Below are positions 22,151-33,935 of a stretch of 64,000 bases of DNA, in pieces. The notes under the pieces are model-generated. The model saw nothing but the letters and a program-made list of their open reading frames with translations, ran no database searches and was not told where the DNA came from. Numbering within the stretch: position 1 is the first letter of the stretch; each line of letters opens with the position of its first letter. The stretch spans positions 94,128,293 through 94,192,292 of the forward strand of contig OX375883.1 of assembly GCA_947359465.1 (NCBI GenBank). Direction: 5' to 3'. Source of the DNA: Metellina segmentata. Its lineage: Eukaryota > Arthropoda > Arachnida > Araneae > Tetragnathidae. The translations under genes and the position numbers were made by a program.

Positions 22151-22647
22151 CACCAGAGCAGGTGTAGCCAACCTTTTACATACCATGCGGCAATTTTTTT
22201 TCACATACGAGTTCCGATGCGCCATATTACTCAAGCACCTTTTCTACATTACGTTAATGATCCTGCCATATCCTTAATAACTTTTTAATAAAATTATGTT
22301 TATAGACATAATTAATATTTTTAAATGCTTTAACTATTGTACGTAAAACAATGCCTATTACAGAACTTATGCATTACTTACCATCAATAAGACTTTTGAG
22401 CCTGTTTGGATTTCGCTAGTCTTTCAATGTGTGGTGTAAAATTGTTACTGAGAGCAACAGCGAATATTTCAAATTTGAATCATTCATTCGCTACCTTGTT
22501 TTCCTTTTAATGAATTTCATGGATGAAAATGCTTGTTCACTTGTAATCAAAGAATATGTAGGCGCAAGAATGCAAAGCGCCACTTGTAATCATCAAATGC
22601 GCCAAGTTTGGCGCATGCGCCACAGGTTGGCCACCCCTGCACTAGAG
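22151..22647. mobile_element. hAT-type MITE (second hAT family)
   Basis: The element is 22159-22639 (481 bp). The ends CAGGTGTAGCCAACCT and, inverted on the right, CAGGGGTGGCCAACCT are imperfect inverted repeats. The flanks CACCAGAG and CACTAGAG match at 7 of 8. The CAGNGGTGGCCAAC-type end and 8-bp duplication are typical of hAT. No transposase is visible. Confidence 0.8.
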
Positions 22648-22649
22648 TC

Positions 22650-23400
22650 ACCCCTTCTCAAAATGTACACGATCTGTTCCGGTAGCGACCGCTACAATCC
22701 TGTCTATCTGGTGGTTGCAGTTAATGTGGTATAGCTGGACAGTAAGCTGGATGGTCGACAACGTTTCCCGTTCTAAGAAGTAGGTCACTCTCCGCAGAAA
22801 GCTCTGATCTAGAGCACACAGCGGCCACACCCAAAGTAAAAACCAATTTTGTTTCTACACTCGCAAATATTTGTGAAGCGCGACCAGTATTGTTACCCTA
22901 CAGGAAGTCTTGTTCAAATTTCTTCACTGGAATACACTTATTACTCCCTTCTCTTGAAAAGATGGGCTCTCAACCCACGGAATATATTCAGCGTAGGGAG
23001 GAAATTGAATGTCAAAAAGGCAGATATATTGGCTTAAGGCTCTTCCGGCATGTAGGAAACTCGATAAAAAACTCTTGTTCAGCAACAAGATCAGGAATTT
23101 CCTTCAGGGTTATGTGTAAGACCACACCGTACTTTATTTGAAAAGAACAAACTTGCTTTGTGCTCGGTACGGCAAAAAATGCTTTTTGCGATTTCTGCTT
23201 TTCTGGGACTTATTTTTGGTGAATCGATATTTTTTCAGACTCTTATATGTGTTCTTAAGGCATTTTTTTTATATACATATGGTTGGATAAAGTAAGGGTG
23301 GCGACAGAAAGAATGGGCATCTATGGTGAAAGGATTTAAAATCAATATACACTAACCCTAACACTAACACAGGTTAAAAATCGTTTTGTTTTGTTGTTAA
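22650..23400. other. No gene recognised
   Basis: Open frames up to 101 residues exist but show no motif. At 22890-23141 an 83-residue frame is open without recognisable family. Confidence 0.4.
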
Positions 23401-23404
23401 TCCG

Positions 23405-23730
23405 ACACATTTAACGTCTGGTGGTTAAGGGGTTAACCTCTAGATAGGAAGGTTCCTGGTTAGAATCCTGGTCAGTGCATGTCTGCTTGTAATCGTATGG
23501 TGTAGAGGAGGCTGTTCCACCTTAAAATCGGTTGTGGTCGAAAGTTCTCGCGTTGGGTTGTTGTGTAAGTTTGGAGAGTGGAGTGCCAGCTCAGGTGTTG
23601 CCTCGTAATCCTCTCGTGGTTCAAAATTACGTGTCGTCGCCCTCGAATTCCCTTAGAGGATTTATCCTCTAAGGGAAAGCCCGTCGTGTTGCTCTAGTAC
23701 AACGTTAATTAATAATTACCAATTACCGAT
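23405..23730 (+). mobile_element. SINE family 1, plus-strand copy
   Basis: The head ('gtggttaaggggttaacctc' and 'tcctggttagaatcctgg', the latter a mutated B box) is at the left. The body follows, and the 3' domain with AATTACC tail ends near 23728. It gives a nearly full-length view of the family in the forward direction. Confidence 0.75.
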
Positions 23731-24590
23731 GCATTTAACTCTCTGAATGTTTGTTCGGGTTCTGTGGTGCAAGAGTCATGCTTGGCCAAGTTGTGCCAAA
23801 CGCATGACAACGTGTTGACCAATTTTCTTATGACGAGATCTATCGTCAAGACAAGAACCTCTAGTCTATGAGACTTGTACACACCTAAAGGTAATGTATC
23901 CTTTAGAACTTCAGCATTCTGAGCATCATGAGATCTCTAAGTATTATAGAATTACTTTTCCCCTACAGTATATACATTTTGTCTAATGACAACAAATATC
24001 TGAAGCCATGTCGATTGTTTTGTTGGTTTTCGGGCACAAAGGCTATATTTGGCCATGCTGTGCCAAATACAAGAGAACGTAGAGGAAATAAGGCCAACGG
24101 AGTAATAGGATGAAAACAGGAAAACCTTTTGACTACGTCTATAGATATAACAAGCGAGTCTCGTTCCTGGAGCGGTTCTTATAACTTTCAAAGTACAATT
24201 GCTGTAATAGTCTATACTGTATAAGTCTGCTGCCTTAGTCTATATTCTTTCTTGACCGATCATTGTACAAATTCTGTATACGGCCGTAAGCTAAAGGTTA
24301 ATCTAATTGGCGTTGACTAACCAACTCTGTATTTCATTTCGGAAGGCATTCTGTGGAAGTGTTTCTTCGGAGTATTTCGATTGGCGAAGTGCTCTAACTC
24401 TCATGGTGTTTGTCTTGACGAGTTATCTCGTATCATTGGCTGATCAGGATCCATGGATGAGATATCTCGTCATTTGGTGAAATATTAACATATATTGATA
24501 TCGTCGTCATCGAAAACTCGGCAATATCTTGATGACGAGATATCTCGTTACTAGTGAAATTGGCCAGATCTGGATGGCGATATACACTCT
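23731..24590. repeat. Scattered palindrome-family units, otherwise no gene
   Basis: Decayed or good copies of GACGAGATATCTCGTC occur near 23832, 24417, 24455 and 24533, some with the 'ggccagatctggatgg' neighbour typical of the 43-bp family. No gene was recognised between them. Confidence 0.55.
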
Positions 24591-24627
24591 ATAACAAAAA
24601 AAATCGACGTACCAAGAAGGAGTTGTC

Positions 24628-25386
24628 CTATTGCGATAAAAATTGGTGCATGTCAAGGACATACATAGAAATACACAGTCCAGTCACATTAATGTGACCA
24701 CCTGTCAAAACCAAAAAAAAAAAACACCTTTGGTAGAGCGGACCGCTGCGAGAGTCAATTAGGTTTCTGAAGGTGTTCACTGGGATGTTGAGCCATGCCA
24801 ACTCCAGTGCCGTGGCCAGCTGTTGAGGATCCATGGCAATTGTTGCAGTGTGTTTGCTTTCAGACGTTTCACGCCGTATAAGCCAACGTCCATCTGTCCG
24901 ATGGAGCATAAAACGTGATTCATCGGAAAAAGTCACCTGTCGCCACTCTGGGGACGTCGAGTTGCGGTACTGGCGTGCAAATTCCAGCCTTCGTCGCCGA
25001 TGAACAGCAGTCAGCATAGGTGCATTAACCAGGCGTCTGCTGTGGAGGCCCATGCGCAGCAACGTTCGTTGAACCGTTGTTGAGGATACACTCTTGGTAG
25101 CCCCTTGGTTCATCTGGGCGATCAGTTGCTCAACAGTTACACGTCTATTCGCCCGAACGCATCTCCGTAGCCTTCGTTCGCCTCTGTCATCTATAGCCCG
25201 TGGTGCACCACATGTGCCACGCCGCTGATTTTGGATAGTGTCATTTTGCCATGCACGGCATACTTTTACCACAGCGGTACGCGAACAGTTCTCAAAATTA
25301 GCCGTTTCCGAAATGCTTCCACCCCTGGCCCGAAAGCCAATAATCATGCCCTTTTGGACGTCGGATAAGTCCCTACGTTCCTGCAT
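24628..25386 (-). CDS. Truncated Tc1 transposase: DNA-binding domain kept, catalytic core deleted
   Basis: A single open frame of 252 residues starts at an internal ATG, chosen because MQERRDLSDVQKG is the usual Tc1 start region. Residues 5-115 contain the paired helix-turn-helix domain (LSDVQKGMIIGFRARGGS; VTVEQLIAQMNQG; TTVQRTLLRMGLHSRR). The first catalytic aspartate is at 155 (VTFSDESRF). After about residue 183 the frame jumps to the C-terminal segment QQLATALELAWLNIPVNTFR, so the second and third catalytic residues (the rest of DD34E) are gone. The junction keeps the frame. The last 30 residues read through the inverted end into flanking DNA. Such a protein could bind the transposon ends but not cut them. 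Whether it is expressed is unknown. Confidence 0.65.
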   Translation of the reverse strand: MQERRDLSDVQKGMIIGFRARGGSISETANFENCSRTAVVKVCRAWQNDTIQNQRRGTCGAPRAIDDRGERRLRRCVRANRRVTVEQLIAQMNQGATKSVSSTTVQRTLLRMGLHSRRLVNAPMLTAVHRRRRLEFARQYRNSTSPEWRQVTFSDESRFMLHRTDGRWLIRRETSESKHTATIAMDPQQLATALELAWLNIPVNTFRNLIDSRSGPLYQRCFFFLVLTGGHINVTGLCISMYVLDMHQFLSQ

Positions 25387-25581
25387 TACGCCAACGATTG
25401 AAATGCTTTCCGATGCCCTACGACATCCTTTATATACACTCCACTGCAATGTGCCCCACCTGCCTTTTGTGATTTGTTATTTCACATTGACGTCTGAAGT
25501 AGGTAGTCATTATTAATGGTAGGTCTAAAGTAAGTAGTCACATTAATGGCAGGTCCTCCATTAATGTGACTGGACTGTGTA
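24670..25581 (-). mobile_element. Internally deleted Tc1 transposon, ends intact
   Basis: The element is 24672-25579 (908 bp), flanked by TA. Its ends begin CACAGTCCAGTCACATTAAT in inverted orientation, and an extra inner copy of 'cacattaatgg' lies near 25540. A full Tc1 is about 1.6 kb, so about 0.5 kb or more is missing from the middle of the gene. The flanks (24590-24669 with 'acactctataac' after TA) look like the end of another Tc1-like element, so the insertion may be nested. Confidence 0.85.
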
Positions 25582-26730
25582 TAAACGATTAAAATTTCAG
25601 AACAATGAAGAACTTGCACCAGTGAGGAAAATGCTTATTTCTGTGTTTTATTAATAGATTGATCGTCAAAATGTTCAAAAACGGCGATTAAAACCCATAA
25701 AATGGAATTAATTAATTAAAATTTCAAGTTTTAAATTACCGAAAAGTGCGGCAAAAGCATATGACGTCAAAACGCTTCGTGACGTCAATGTACAAGACGA
25801 TGTAATGTTTACGTTTTTCTAGCGCGTTGAAATTTCATATTGCTTGCTCTTTTAATTTTTAAACAATTAATTTAAAAAATATTTCTTGCTATTTTAATGT
25901 TGCTATAAAAGTAAACAACCGTCATAGTGCATAGTGACGTCACAAGAAGCGTCGTAGGAAAACTAGCGTTTTTGAGATGAAGTAAATAGTCCGAAAAAAA
26001 TTTTATTAATTTATTTAGAATTTTGAATTTTTTTTGTACTGATTACCCATCTAACTAATAAACGAAATCACAACACAAAATTTTTCTAAAAGTTTTTTAA
26101 AAATTTTAAATTATAATTTTTTGATAAAAAGAGGGGTCTTTTTCAATTGCTAAAACTCAAAATATTCTTGATCGATTTTCAAAATTCTTGCAGTAAATTA
26201 TTCACAAATTTATAAACTTTAATTTTGATTCAGCAATTTAAAAAAAAATATTAATTTAATAAAAAATAAAAAATATTTGAATGAAATTTTTTTTTTAATT
26301 TTAAGGTATTTTTTTTTAAGTCATATTTTTAAAAGCAAATATCTTTTTCAAATTTTCTGAATCAAAATTAAAGTATAATGTTTGAAAAAGATATATTCCA
26401 AATTTCAACCTTTAAACTTTATCGGTTTTCGACTTAATAGCAATTTGAATAAAGGAAATCTTGAAAAAATGTATCATGGAGAAAAACGCATTTAAAGTTA
26501 TAAAGATAGATGTTGTTACCATGACAACAACTGTCAAGAGTGTTAGATTTTCAAAACAACGCACCACAAAAATTATTATATCTCTAGTTCTAATTAATAT
26601 AGAAACATGATTTAGACGTCATTTTAAGTAGAAAAACACAGAGAATTTTTTAAAATAATAAAAAAAAGCCGAAAATTTGACGATTTTTGTGTTCCGGACC
26701 CCTTTAAATGAATTTTTTTCAGAGTTTGAC
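25582..26730. other. AT-rich stretch with inverted repeats, possible decayed element
   Basis: TGACGTCA-type boxes lie at 25762, 25782 and 25935. Imperfect inverted partners 'aactttaattttgattcag' (near 26216) and 'ctgaatcaaaattaaagt' (near 26358) suggest an old foldback or MITE. No coding sequence was recognised. Confidence 0.35.
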
Positions 26731-26754
26731 CGTTACAAAGGCAGAAAGTCAATA

Positions 26755-26880
26755 AGGCGTTGGTCCACTTCTGATGTGAATGTGTCACCTGACGTGGCAT
26801 AGACTGAAAAAGCTCCCGTATGTGGTTTTGCGAAATTTCTTGCCAAATTGTCTCCACAACTGTCGGGTTAAATGGTCAAA
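26755..26880 (-). pseudogene. Tc1-like transposase C-terminal scrap
   Basis: The minus strand reads VETIWQEISQNHIRELFQSM then PRQV, like the last helix region of Tc1-type transposases, which usually end in a xSMPRRxxAVxxAKGGxTxY pattern. Only about 40 residues remain. Confidence 0.45.
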
Positions 26881-26889
26881 ATTCTACGT

Positions 26890-27480
26890 CGTTGTCTAAA
26901 AGTAAAGTACCACGATACCGCGGCCCAGATGTTTACCAAAAGTAGTAAACCCAATAGGAAAAGAAAAGATCACTGCAGTACCTCATGTCCTAGAAGTTCG
27001 TACACTCATGAATGGCTTGAAAGTTCTTCAGGGGGGAGGGGGAGGCTTTAATTATCTGAGAGTCATGAGATTTCTAAGTAGTGTAGAATATTGCTTATTC
27101 CACATCATTATTTGCCCCTTTTTTTGTGAACAAGACGTTTACCGACCCCTTTTGCCTCTTTCCGACTCCGCTCCGGTGTAAACGCTTTGTCGACTTTTAC
27201 TAGCAACACAAAGGGGACAAGCCTCTCTAAATAGTTATATTAATGTTCTCAACAGCTCTTCGTCCACGCCATTTAATCGAATAAGTCAATCACTGTGAGT
27301 TTGGCGGGACATGTGGTGAAGGCAAGCGATGAGGGCAAGGTGTGACAGAGAGCAAACAACCACGCGTCAACCACCACGGGGTGCCGAAGGGCATAGTGGA
27401 GTGGTGATTGTTTGCAATACCGAAAGGGGACGAAATAGGAGAGCATTTTCGTACCAAATTTTGTCGCAAAGAAATATCCC
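26890..27480. other. No gene recognised
   Basis: A GC-richer interval leading into the satellite. Open frames overlap on both strands without motif. Confidence 0.4.
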
Positions 27481-27485
27481 CCCAA

Positions 27486-29462
27486 AATTCCAGTCCTTCA
27501 ATCCTTACCGACTCCTGATGGAAAACAAAATCGTAAATGCAAACTTCGCTACCCCGTCACTAGATCGTTGCAGTCCTTTTAACTTTACCGACTCCTAATG
27601 GAAAGCAAACTCGTAGTTCCAAATTTCGCCACCCCGCCCCGATATCGTTGCTCTCTTTGGTCTTTACCAACTCCTGATGGAAAACAAAATTGCAAAATCG
27701 TAGTTGTAAACTTTGCCACCCCACGACGATATCGTTGCAATCCTTTTAACTTTACCGACTCCTAATGGAAAGCAAACTTGTAGTTGCAAACTTCGCCACC
27801 CCGTCACTAGATCGTTGCAGTCCTTTTAACTTTACCGACTCCTAATGGAAAGCAAACTCGTAGTTACAAACTTCGCCACCCGGCCACGAGATCGTTGCAG
27901 TCCTTTGACCTTTACAGACTCCTGATGGAAAACAAAATCGCAAAATCGTAGTTGTAAACTTCGCACCCACACGAGATCGTTGCAGTCCTTTGATCTTTGC
28001 CGACTCCTTATTGAAAACAAAATCGTAGTTCCAAATTTCGCCACCCCGCCCCGATATCGTTGCTCTCTTTGGTCTTTACCAACTCCTGATGGAAAACAAA
28101 ATTGCAAAATCGTAGTTGTAAACTTTGCCACCCCACGACGATATCGTTGCAATCCTTTTAACTTTACCGACTCCTAATGGAAAGCAAACTTGTAGTTGCA
28201 AACTTCGCCACCCCGTCACTAGATCGTTGTAGTCCTTTTAACTTTACCCACACCTAATGGAAAGCAAACTCGTAGTTACAAACTTCGCCACCCGGCCACG
28301 AGATCGTTGCAGTCCTTTGACCTTTACAGACTCCTGATGGAAAACAAAATCGCAAAATCGTAGCTGTAAACTTCGCACCCCCACGAGATCGTTGCAGTCC
28401 TTTGATCTTTGCCGACTCCTTATTGAAAACAAAATCGTAGTTCCAAATTTCGCCACCCCGCCCCGATATCGTTGCTCTCTTTGGTCTTTACCAACTCCTG
28501 ATGGAAAACAAAATTGCAAAATCGTAGTTGTAAACTTTGCCACCCCACGACGATATCGTTGCAATCCTTTTAACTTTACCGACTCCTAATGGAAAGCAAA
28601 CTGGTAGTTGCAAACTTCGCCACCCCGTCACTAGATCGTTGTAGTCCTTTTAACTTTACCGACACCTAATGGAAAGCAAACTCGTAGTTACAAACTTCGC
28701 CACCCGGCCACGAGATCGTTGCAGTCCTTTGACCTTTACAGACTCCTGATGGAAAACAAAATCGCAAAATCGTAGCTGTAAACTTCGCACCCCCACGAGA
28801 TCGTTGCAGTCCTTTGATCTTTACAGACTCCTGATGGAAAACAAAATCGCAAAATCGTAGCTGTAAACTTCGCACCCCCACGAGATCGTTGCAGTCCTTT
28901 GACCTTTACAGACTCCTGATGGAAAACAAAATCGCAAAATCGTAGCTGTAAACTTCGCACCCCCACGAGATCGTTGCAGTCCTTTGACCTTTACAGACTC
29001 CTGATGGAAAACAAAATCGCAAAATCGTAGCTGTAAACTTCGCACCCCCACGAGATCGTTGCAGTCCTTTGATCTTTACAGACTCCTGATGGAAAACAAA
29101 ATCGCAAAATCGTAGCTGTAAACTTCGCACCCCCACGAGATCGTTGCAGTCCTTTGACCTTTACAGACTCCTGATGGAAAACAAAATCGCAAAATCGTAG
29201 CTGTAAACTTCGCACCCCCACGAGATCGTTGCAGTCCTTTGATCTTTACAGACTCCTGATGGAAAACAAAATCGCAAAATCGTAGCTGTAAACTTCGCAC
29301 CCCCACGAGATCGTTGCAGTCCTTTGACCTTTACAGACTCCTGATGGAAAACAAAATCGCAAAATCGTAGCTGTAAACTTCGCACCCCCACGAGATCGTT
29401 GCAGTCCTTTGATCTTTACAGACTCCTGATGGAAAACTAAATTGTAGTTGCAAACTTCGCCA
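27486..29462. repeat. 85-bp satellite with two higher-order structures
   Basis: About two dozen monomers follow the pattern 'gatcgttgcagtcctttgat' + 'ctttacagactcctgatgg' + 'aaaacaaaatcgcaaaatcg' + a linker. In 27830-28655 a 412-bp block of five monomer types is repeated almost without change. From 28713 to 29430 the array is homogeneous with an 85-bp period, and 'gacc' and 'gatc' variants mostly alternate as a 170-bp dimer. Open frames on both strands are repeat artefacts. Confidence 0.9.
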
Positions 29463-29814
29463 AGAGATCTTGACAATAAAATTGGTGCCGTTTCTCGTAA
29501 AATCTTCGATGTTTGGAGGAGGAGGGACGCGGTGTAAACGCGGCTTAACGACGCATTCTATTTTGCGTCCCTCTAAGATGCTAAAGTTGACATGTTCCAC
29601 CATCAAAACATTACCAATATCTACATTTAGATCGACAGAAAATACCTCTAATAGGAAAGCTACAGTTTTCGCATACCGAATCAAGTACACTAATGATTTT
29701 GTAAGACATTTTTTTTTCTTTTGTGTTAAAACGTTAGCGCAGTCGTCTTTTATTTACGAATATTTTTTATCTCATATGGATAAAAAAATTTTGGAAATAA
29801 AGTGACTGGCCCAC

Positions 29815-30135
29815 TTTTGATCTGTGGGTTAACACTGAATATTCATGATTTAATCATCATATTCATTGAGTGGAAGTATGATAGCAGATGCCTGGATACA
29901 CCCACCCATGCATAAATTTAATATGATCTCATAAACACGTTGAAATTTACACATACGATATGTAAATTTCAACCCACAACAATACATCTCGTTTCTGTAA
30001 ATGTTTGTTCATCCCTAACCAACCGACTCCAAACGCGCATTTAATAATAAACGTACGTTCTTACCAGCTGCAGGCACTATGGGAAGCTTAATTATTTTCT
30101 CTCTAATATATTCGTCAGTTGGCTTATTCGTACAC
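29815..30135 (+). repeat. Composite macro-repeat, leader segment copy 1
   Basis: It shares 'ccaataatttaatatgct'-type and 'ccgactccaaacgcgc' landmarks with the segments at 31735-32000, 33350-33545 and 34440-34800. It is followed directly by the 173-bp array. Confidence 0.65.
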
Positions 30136-30184
30136 AGAATCAATTGCCTCAACAATTGTGTCAAGTGGAGTTTCTTTCAATGTT

Positions 30185-31740
30185 TTCTCATACGAAGCCT
30201 CCATATTTGTATATAAAGATATAATGGTCTGGGATACAGAAATGAAAAAAAAAAAAACAGTATGCGATCGATCTTGAAAGTACTGGAATTAGTAATTCAT
30301 ATGAAGAATGGAAAAGTATGAAGTAATTGGTCAAAAGTGTGGATCTTCATTTCAATGTTAACTGATACGGAGCATCCATATCTGTAAATAAAAAGGTAAG
30401 GTTCTAGGATTAAGAAATGAAAAGAGATACACATAATGCACTGGAACTTGAAAGTACTGGAAATAGTAATTCAGATGAAGAGTGGAAAATTGTGTGGCAT
30501 TTAGAGTCTAAGATCAAAAGTGAAATTTCAATGTTGACTTATACGGAGCATCCATGCTTGAAAATAAGGAGATAACGGTCTAGGATAAAGAAATGGGAAA
30601 AAAAAAACAATTTGCGCTAGAACTTGAAGGTACTAGAACTAGTAATTTAGATGAAGAATGGAAAAGTATGAAGTAATTGGTCAAAAGTGTGGATCTTCAT
30701 TTCAATGTTAACTGATACGGAGCATCCATATCTGTAAATAAAAAGGTAAGGTTCTAGGATTAAGAAATGAAAAGAGATACACATTATGCACTGGAACTTG
30801 AAAGTACTGTAAATAGTAATTCAGATGAAGAATGGAAAATTTTGTAACATTTAGAATCAAAGATCAAAAGTGAAGTTTCAATGTTGACATACGGAGCATC
30901 CATGCTTGAAAATAAGGAGGTAACGGTCTAGGACAAAGAAATGGGAAAAAAACAATTTGCGCTAGAACTTGAAGGTACTAGAACTAGTAATTTAGATGAA
31001 GAATGGAAAAGTATTTAGTAATTAAGTCAAAGATCAAAAGTAGAATTTCATTTCAATGTGGATATATGTAAATACAAAGATACGGGACTAGAATTAAGAA
31101 ATGAAAAAAGATACACAGTATACATTGGAACTTGACTGTACTAAAAGTAGTAATTCAGATGAAGAATGGAAAAGTATGTGGTATTTAGAAGCAAAGATCA
31201 AAAGTGGAATTTCATTTCAATGTTGACTTATACGAAGCATCCATACATGTAAATAAAGAGGTAACGGTCTAGGATACAGAAATGGGGGGAAAACAATGTT
31301 CGCAAGAACTTGAAGGTACTAGAACTAGTAATTTAGATGAAAAATTGAAAAGTATGTAGTAATTGGAGTCAACGATCAAAAGTAGAGATTCATTTCAAAG
31401 TTGACATACGGAGCATTCATATTAGTAATTTAAGGAGGTAACGGTCTAGAATTAAGAAATGAAAAAATATACACAGTATGCACTGGAACTAAAAGGCACT
31501 AAAAGTAGTTATTCGGAAGAAGAATGGAAAAGTATGAGGTAATTAGAGTCTAAGATCAAAAGTGGAATTTTATTTCAATGCTTACTTACACGGAGCATCT
31601 ATAATTGTAAATAAAGAGGGAAAAATCTAGGCTAAAGAAATGGAGAGGATAAGCCCTGGGACTTGAAGATTCTGAAAGTATTAATTCAGATGAAGAATGG
31701 AATAGTATGAGGTAAATAGAGTCAAGGATAAGAGTGGATT
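30185..31740. repeat. About 173-bp tandem array, nine units
   Basis: The landmark 'gatgaagaatgg' (or close variants) recurs at about 30301, 30475, 30651, 30826, 30996, 31155, 31338, 31517 and 31688. Units 1-2 and 3-4 are closest to each other, giving a dimeric period of about 350 bp. A single further unit lies at 32090-32200. Confidence 0.85.
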
Positions 31741-32275
31741 CCGGATAATTCCCGTCTGTATCTATGGCTTAACTCTAAATCTGAATTTAATCATATTCAA
31801 GTGGATATCTGATATCCAAACTCCTGAATATTATCACCCAATAATTTAATATGCTCTCCAAGATTCCACCTGCTAATCTAACCAACTCGGTCAACTCCTA
31901 GCCATCCGACTGCAAACGCGCGGTTATTAACAATAAGCGTCTGTGGATATCAGCTGCTGATACGCTAGGTGAACTATTCATTCATTTCGGTCTACTATAT
32001 AACCAAACCGGAGTATTTTTGCACAGTAACACGTACTGCAACGATTTTTATGTAACGCACAGTTTAGTTTTAATGTGTACACATGGTGGAATATCCATAT
32101 TTGTAAACAAAAAACGACACTCTTACAAGAAAAGGTAATTCGGATGAAGGAATTGATAATTAAAGCCAAATAACAAATTGTCCTCAATTTTACACCCATC
32201 TGAATTAATGGGTAAACTCTGAATGATTTAATCATATTCATCAAGTAGATATCTGATAGTCAGTGTTGTGTTGCA
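31735..32275 (+). repeat. Composite macro-repeat, leader copy 2 plus one 173-bp unit
   Basis: The leader ('ctctaaatctgaatttaatc', 'aataatttaatatgctctcc') is followed by a TATA-like string CTACTATATAACC near 31990, then by one 173-bp-type unit, then by a partial new leader at 32200-32275. Confidence 0.6.
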
Positions 32276-32279
32276 AACT

Positions 32280-33345
32280 CTAAGTTTTTTTTTCAGTAAT
32301 TTAACTTTGGAGTTCTTCTTTTATAAAGGGTTTCATTACATCCCCTTTTGTATATTTGTGTTGTAAATGTTTATACTTTTAAATATTTGGGAGTACCAAA
32401 GAGATGCTTGACCTGCGAAACCTTTAAAAATTATTAAGCTATCATTTGAGTGTTATTACATTGTGTTTTTTCTATCCACTGTCTGCTTTACTTTCCTGTG
32501 GGATATTTTTTAACCAGAGGCTTCCTGTGGTTCTTTTTTCGGTTCCATCATTCCAAGTGCATTGCGTATGAAGGTGTCCTGTCTTGGTCAGCCATTGTCC
32601 CTTTCACGAAACGAAGCTTTTTTCGAGTGGTTCCTCCCAACACCCCTTTGCAGCAAACCCATAAAACTATTCCCCCTCTCTGAAGGAATGCAGTAGAGGT
32701 AGGGTCAACGCTCAAGTTCATCGTCCGACAGCGCCCCACCCCAACCCCCAAGTTTCCAAATACCGGCCAGATGCTGAAACGGAGAAATTATCATCGTCCC
32801 GGAGCCAATCAGAAATTTGCTTGCCCAAGTGGAATCCATCCTAAAATTTCTGGAAGGATGGTGGCAACAGGATGGACATTGGCTATAAAGAGGGGACACA
32901 ACGAGAAAACGGGGCTTTTTCTCTTTTGGACGGATATGCAGAGATTCTGAAAGCGGTTTTTTGCTGGAAGTGGAGATGCCGACGAGATGCTTTTAAACGA
33001 TTGGTAATACAGCTCCAGGAGCCATTTTTTTTTTATCCCTTCTACCTCTTTCTTCGATCTCTTTCGTTCCTGCCTCCTCTTATACGAACATTAAAATATA
33101 AAATTATAATTTAAAGGTGGATCTACTTATGTGTCGCGCTATTGATTTTTGTCAAATGGTCATTTTCGTGATCATATAATTACTGTCAAGATCTTTATAA
33201 TCGGAAAATCCTTATGCGTAAATAAATATTCCATTATTCTAGTTTTAAAATCTTATGATTTTAGGTATTCCTTTTTACTCGTCAACACATACAACAGCAT
33301 GTAGCAGGTTTACCTGATTATTGTTTTAATTCTACAATACATTGT
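32280..33345. other. No gene recognised; TATA-like site near 32882
   Basis: A GC-richer island (32560-32960) contains GGCTATAAAGAGGGG. An 80-residue frame at 32872-33114 follows but has no motif. A promoter is possible but unsupported by any gene downstream. Confidence 0.3.
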
Positions 33346-33349
33346 GTAA

Positions 33350-33545
33350 TCACTATTCATTCATGATTATTTCTTTGGCCATTGAATCGCAACCTATATA
33401 GCGGTTGCATCTTGCTACACAGCATTAGACTCCTGTATATACCCGACCACCCAATAATTTAATATGCTCTTCAAAATTCCACCTGCTCATATAAGAATTT
33501 CTGGGCACTCCTGGACAACAGACAGCAAACGCTCGGGTTTCAAAT
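33350..33545 (+). repeat. Composite macro-repeat, leader copy 3
   Basis: It shares 'caataatttaatatgctctt' and 'ccacctgct' with copies 2 and 4. Confidence 0.6.
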
Positions 33546-33599
33546 AAGACAGCAACATTTCCCTGTGTTTACTCAAATACACAAACTATATAAAACGTG

Positions 33600-33935
33600 G
33601 TTCCTACCGCGACAGTTAAGATATGACTGCACTTTTCCTTGCGTTAACTCACACACAAAACCTGTAGAAAGTGCTTCCTTATCTATCCATGTCCATTTAC
33701 TCCAGGAAAATAAACTTTGGATTTTAAGATTGGGGCTCCGGGGGTGGGGGGCACTTTTAAGACTACCTGTGTGCCAATTGTCATGGCTACAGATTGGTCT
33801 GAAGACAGCAAAGAAATAGCCTACGTTTTCCGCAGTGTTCTAAAGTATGAGTGTGCCGAATTTGGTGTGGATTGGTCAAAAGGTGTAGATTTGTATAGAG
33901 AATATATACACACATGCATCCTTTCATGTACACTG
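33600..33935 (+). repeat. Dispersed repeat R2, copy 1 (uninterrupted)
   Basis: It matches 44510-44798 over about 300 bp ('ccgcgacagttaa', 'actgtgtgccaattktcatg', 'gtatagagaayata'). Its continuation 'tatacacacatgcatccttt' matches the sequence beyond the transposon at 46255. It therefore represents the empty site of that transposon. Confidence 0.8.

Noticed and set aside
22429..22734. A 101-residue frame in the hAT MITE
   Set aside because: It spans the right inverted end and continues into flanking DNA, so it cannot be an element or host protein.
27832..29690. A ladder of near-identical 76- to 119-residue frames
   Set aside because: They are the 85-bp satellite read in one frame, shifted by one unit each time. 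There are no motifs and no gene context.
32872..33114. A small gene behind the TATA-like site at 32882
   Set aside because: The ATG lies upstream of the putative TATA box itself and the product is low-complexity and hydrophobic at its end without a family match.
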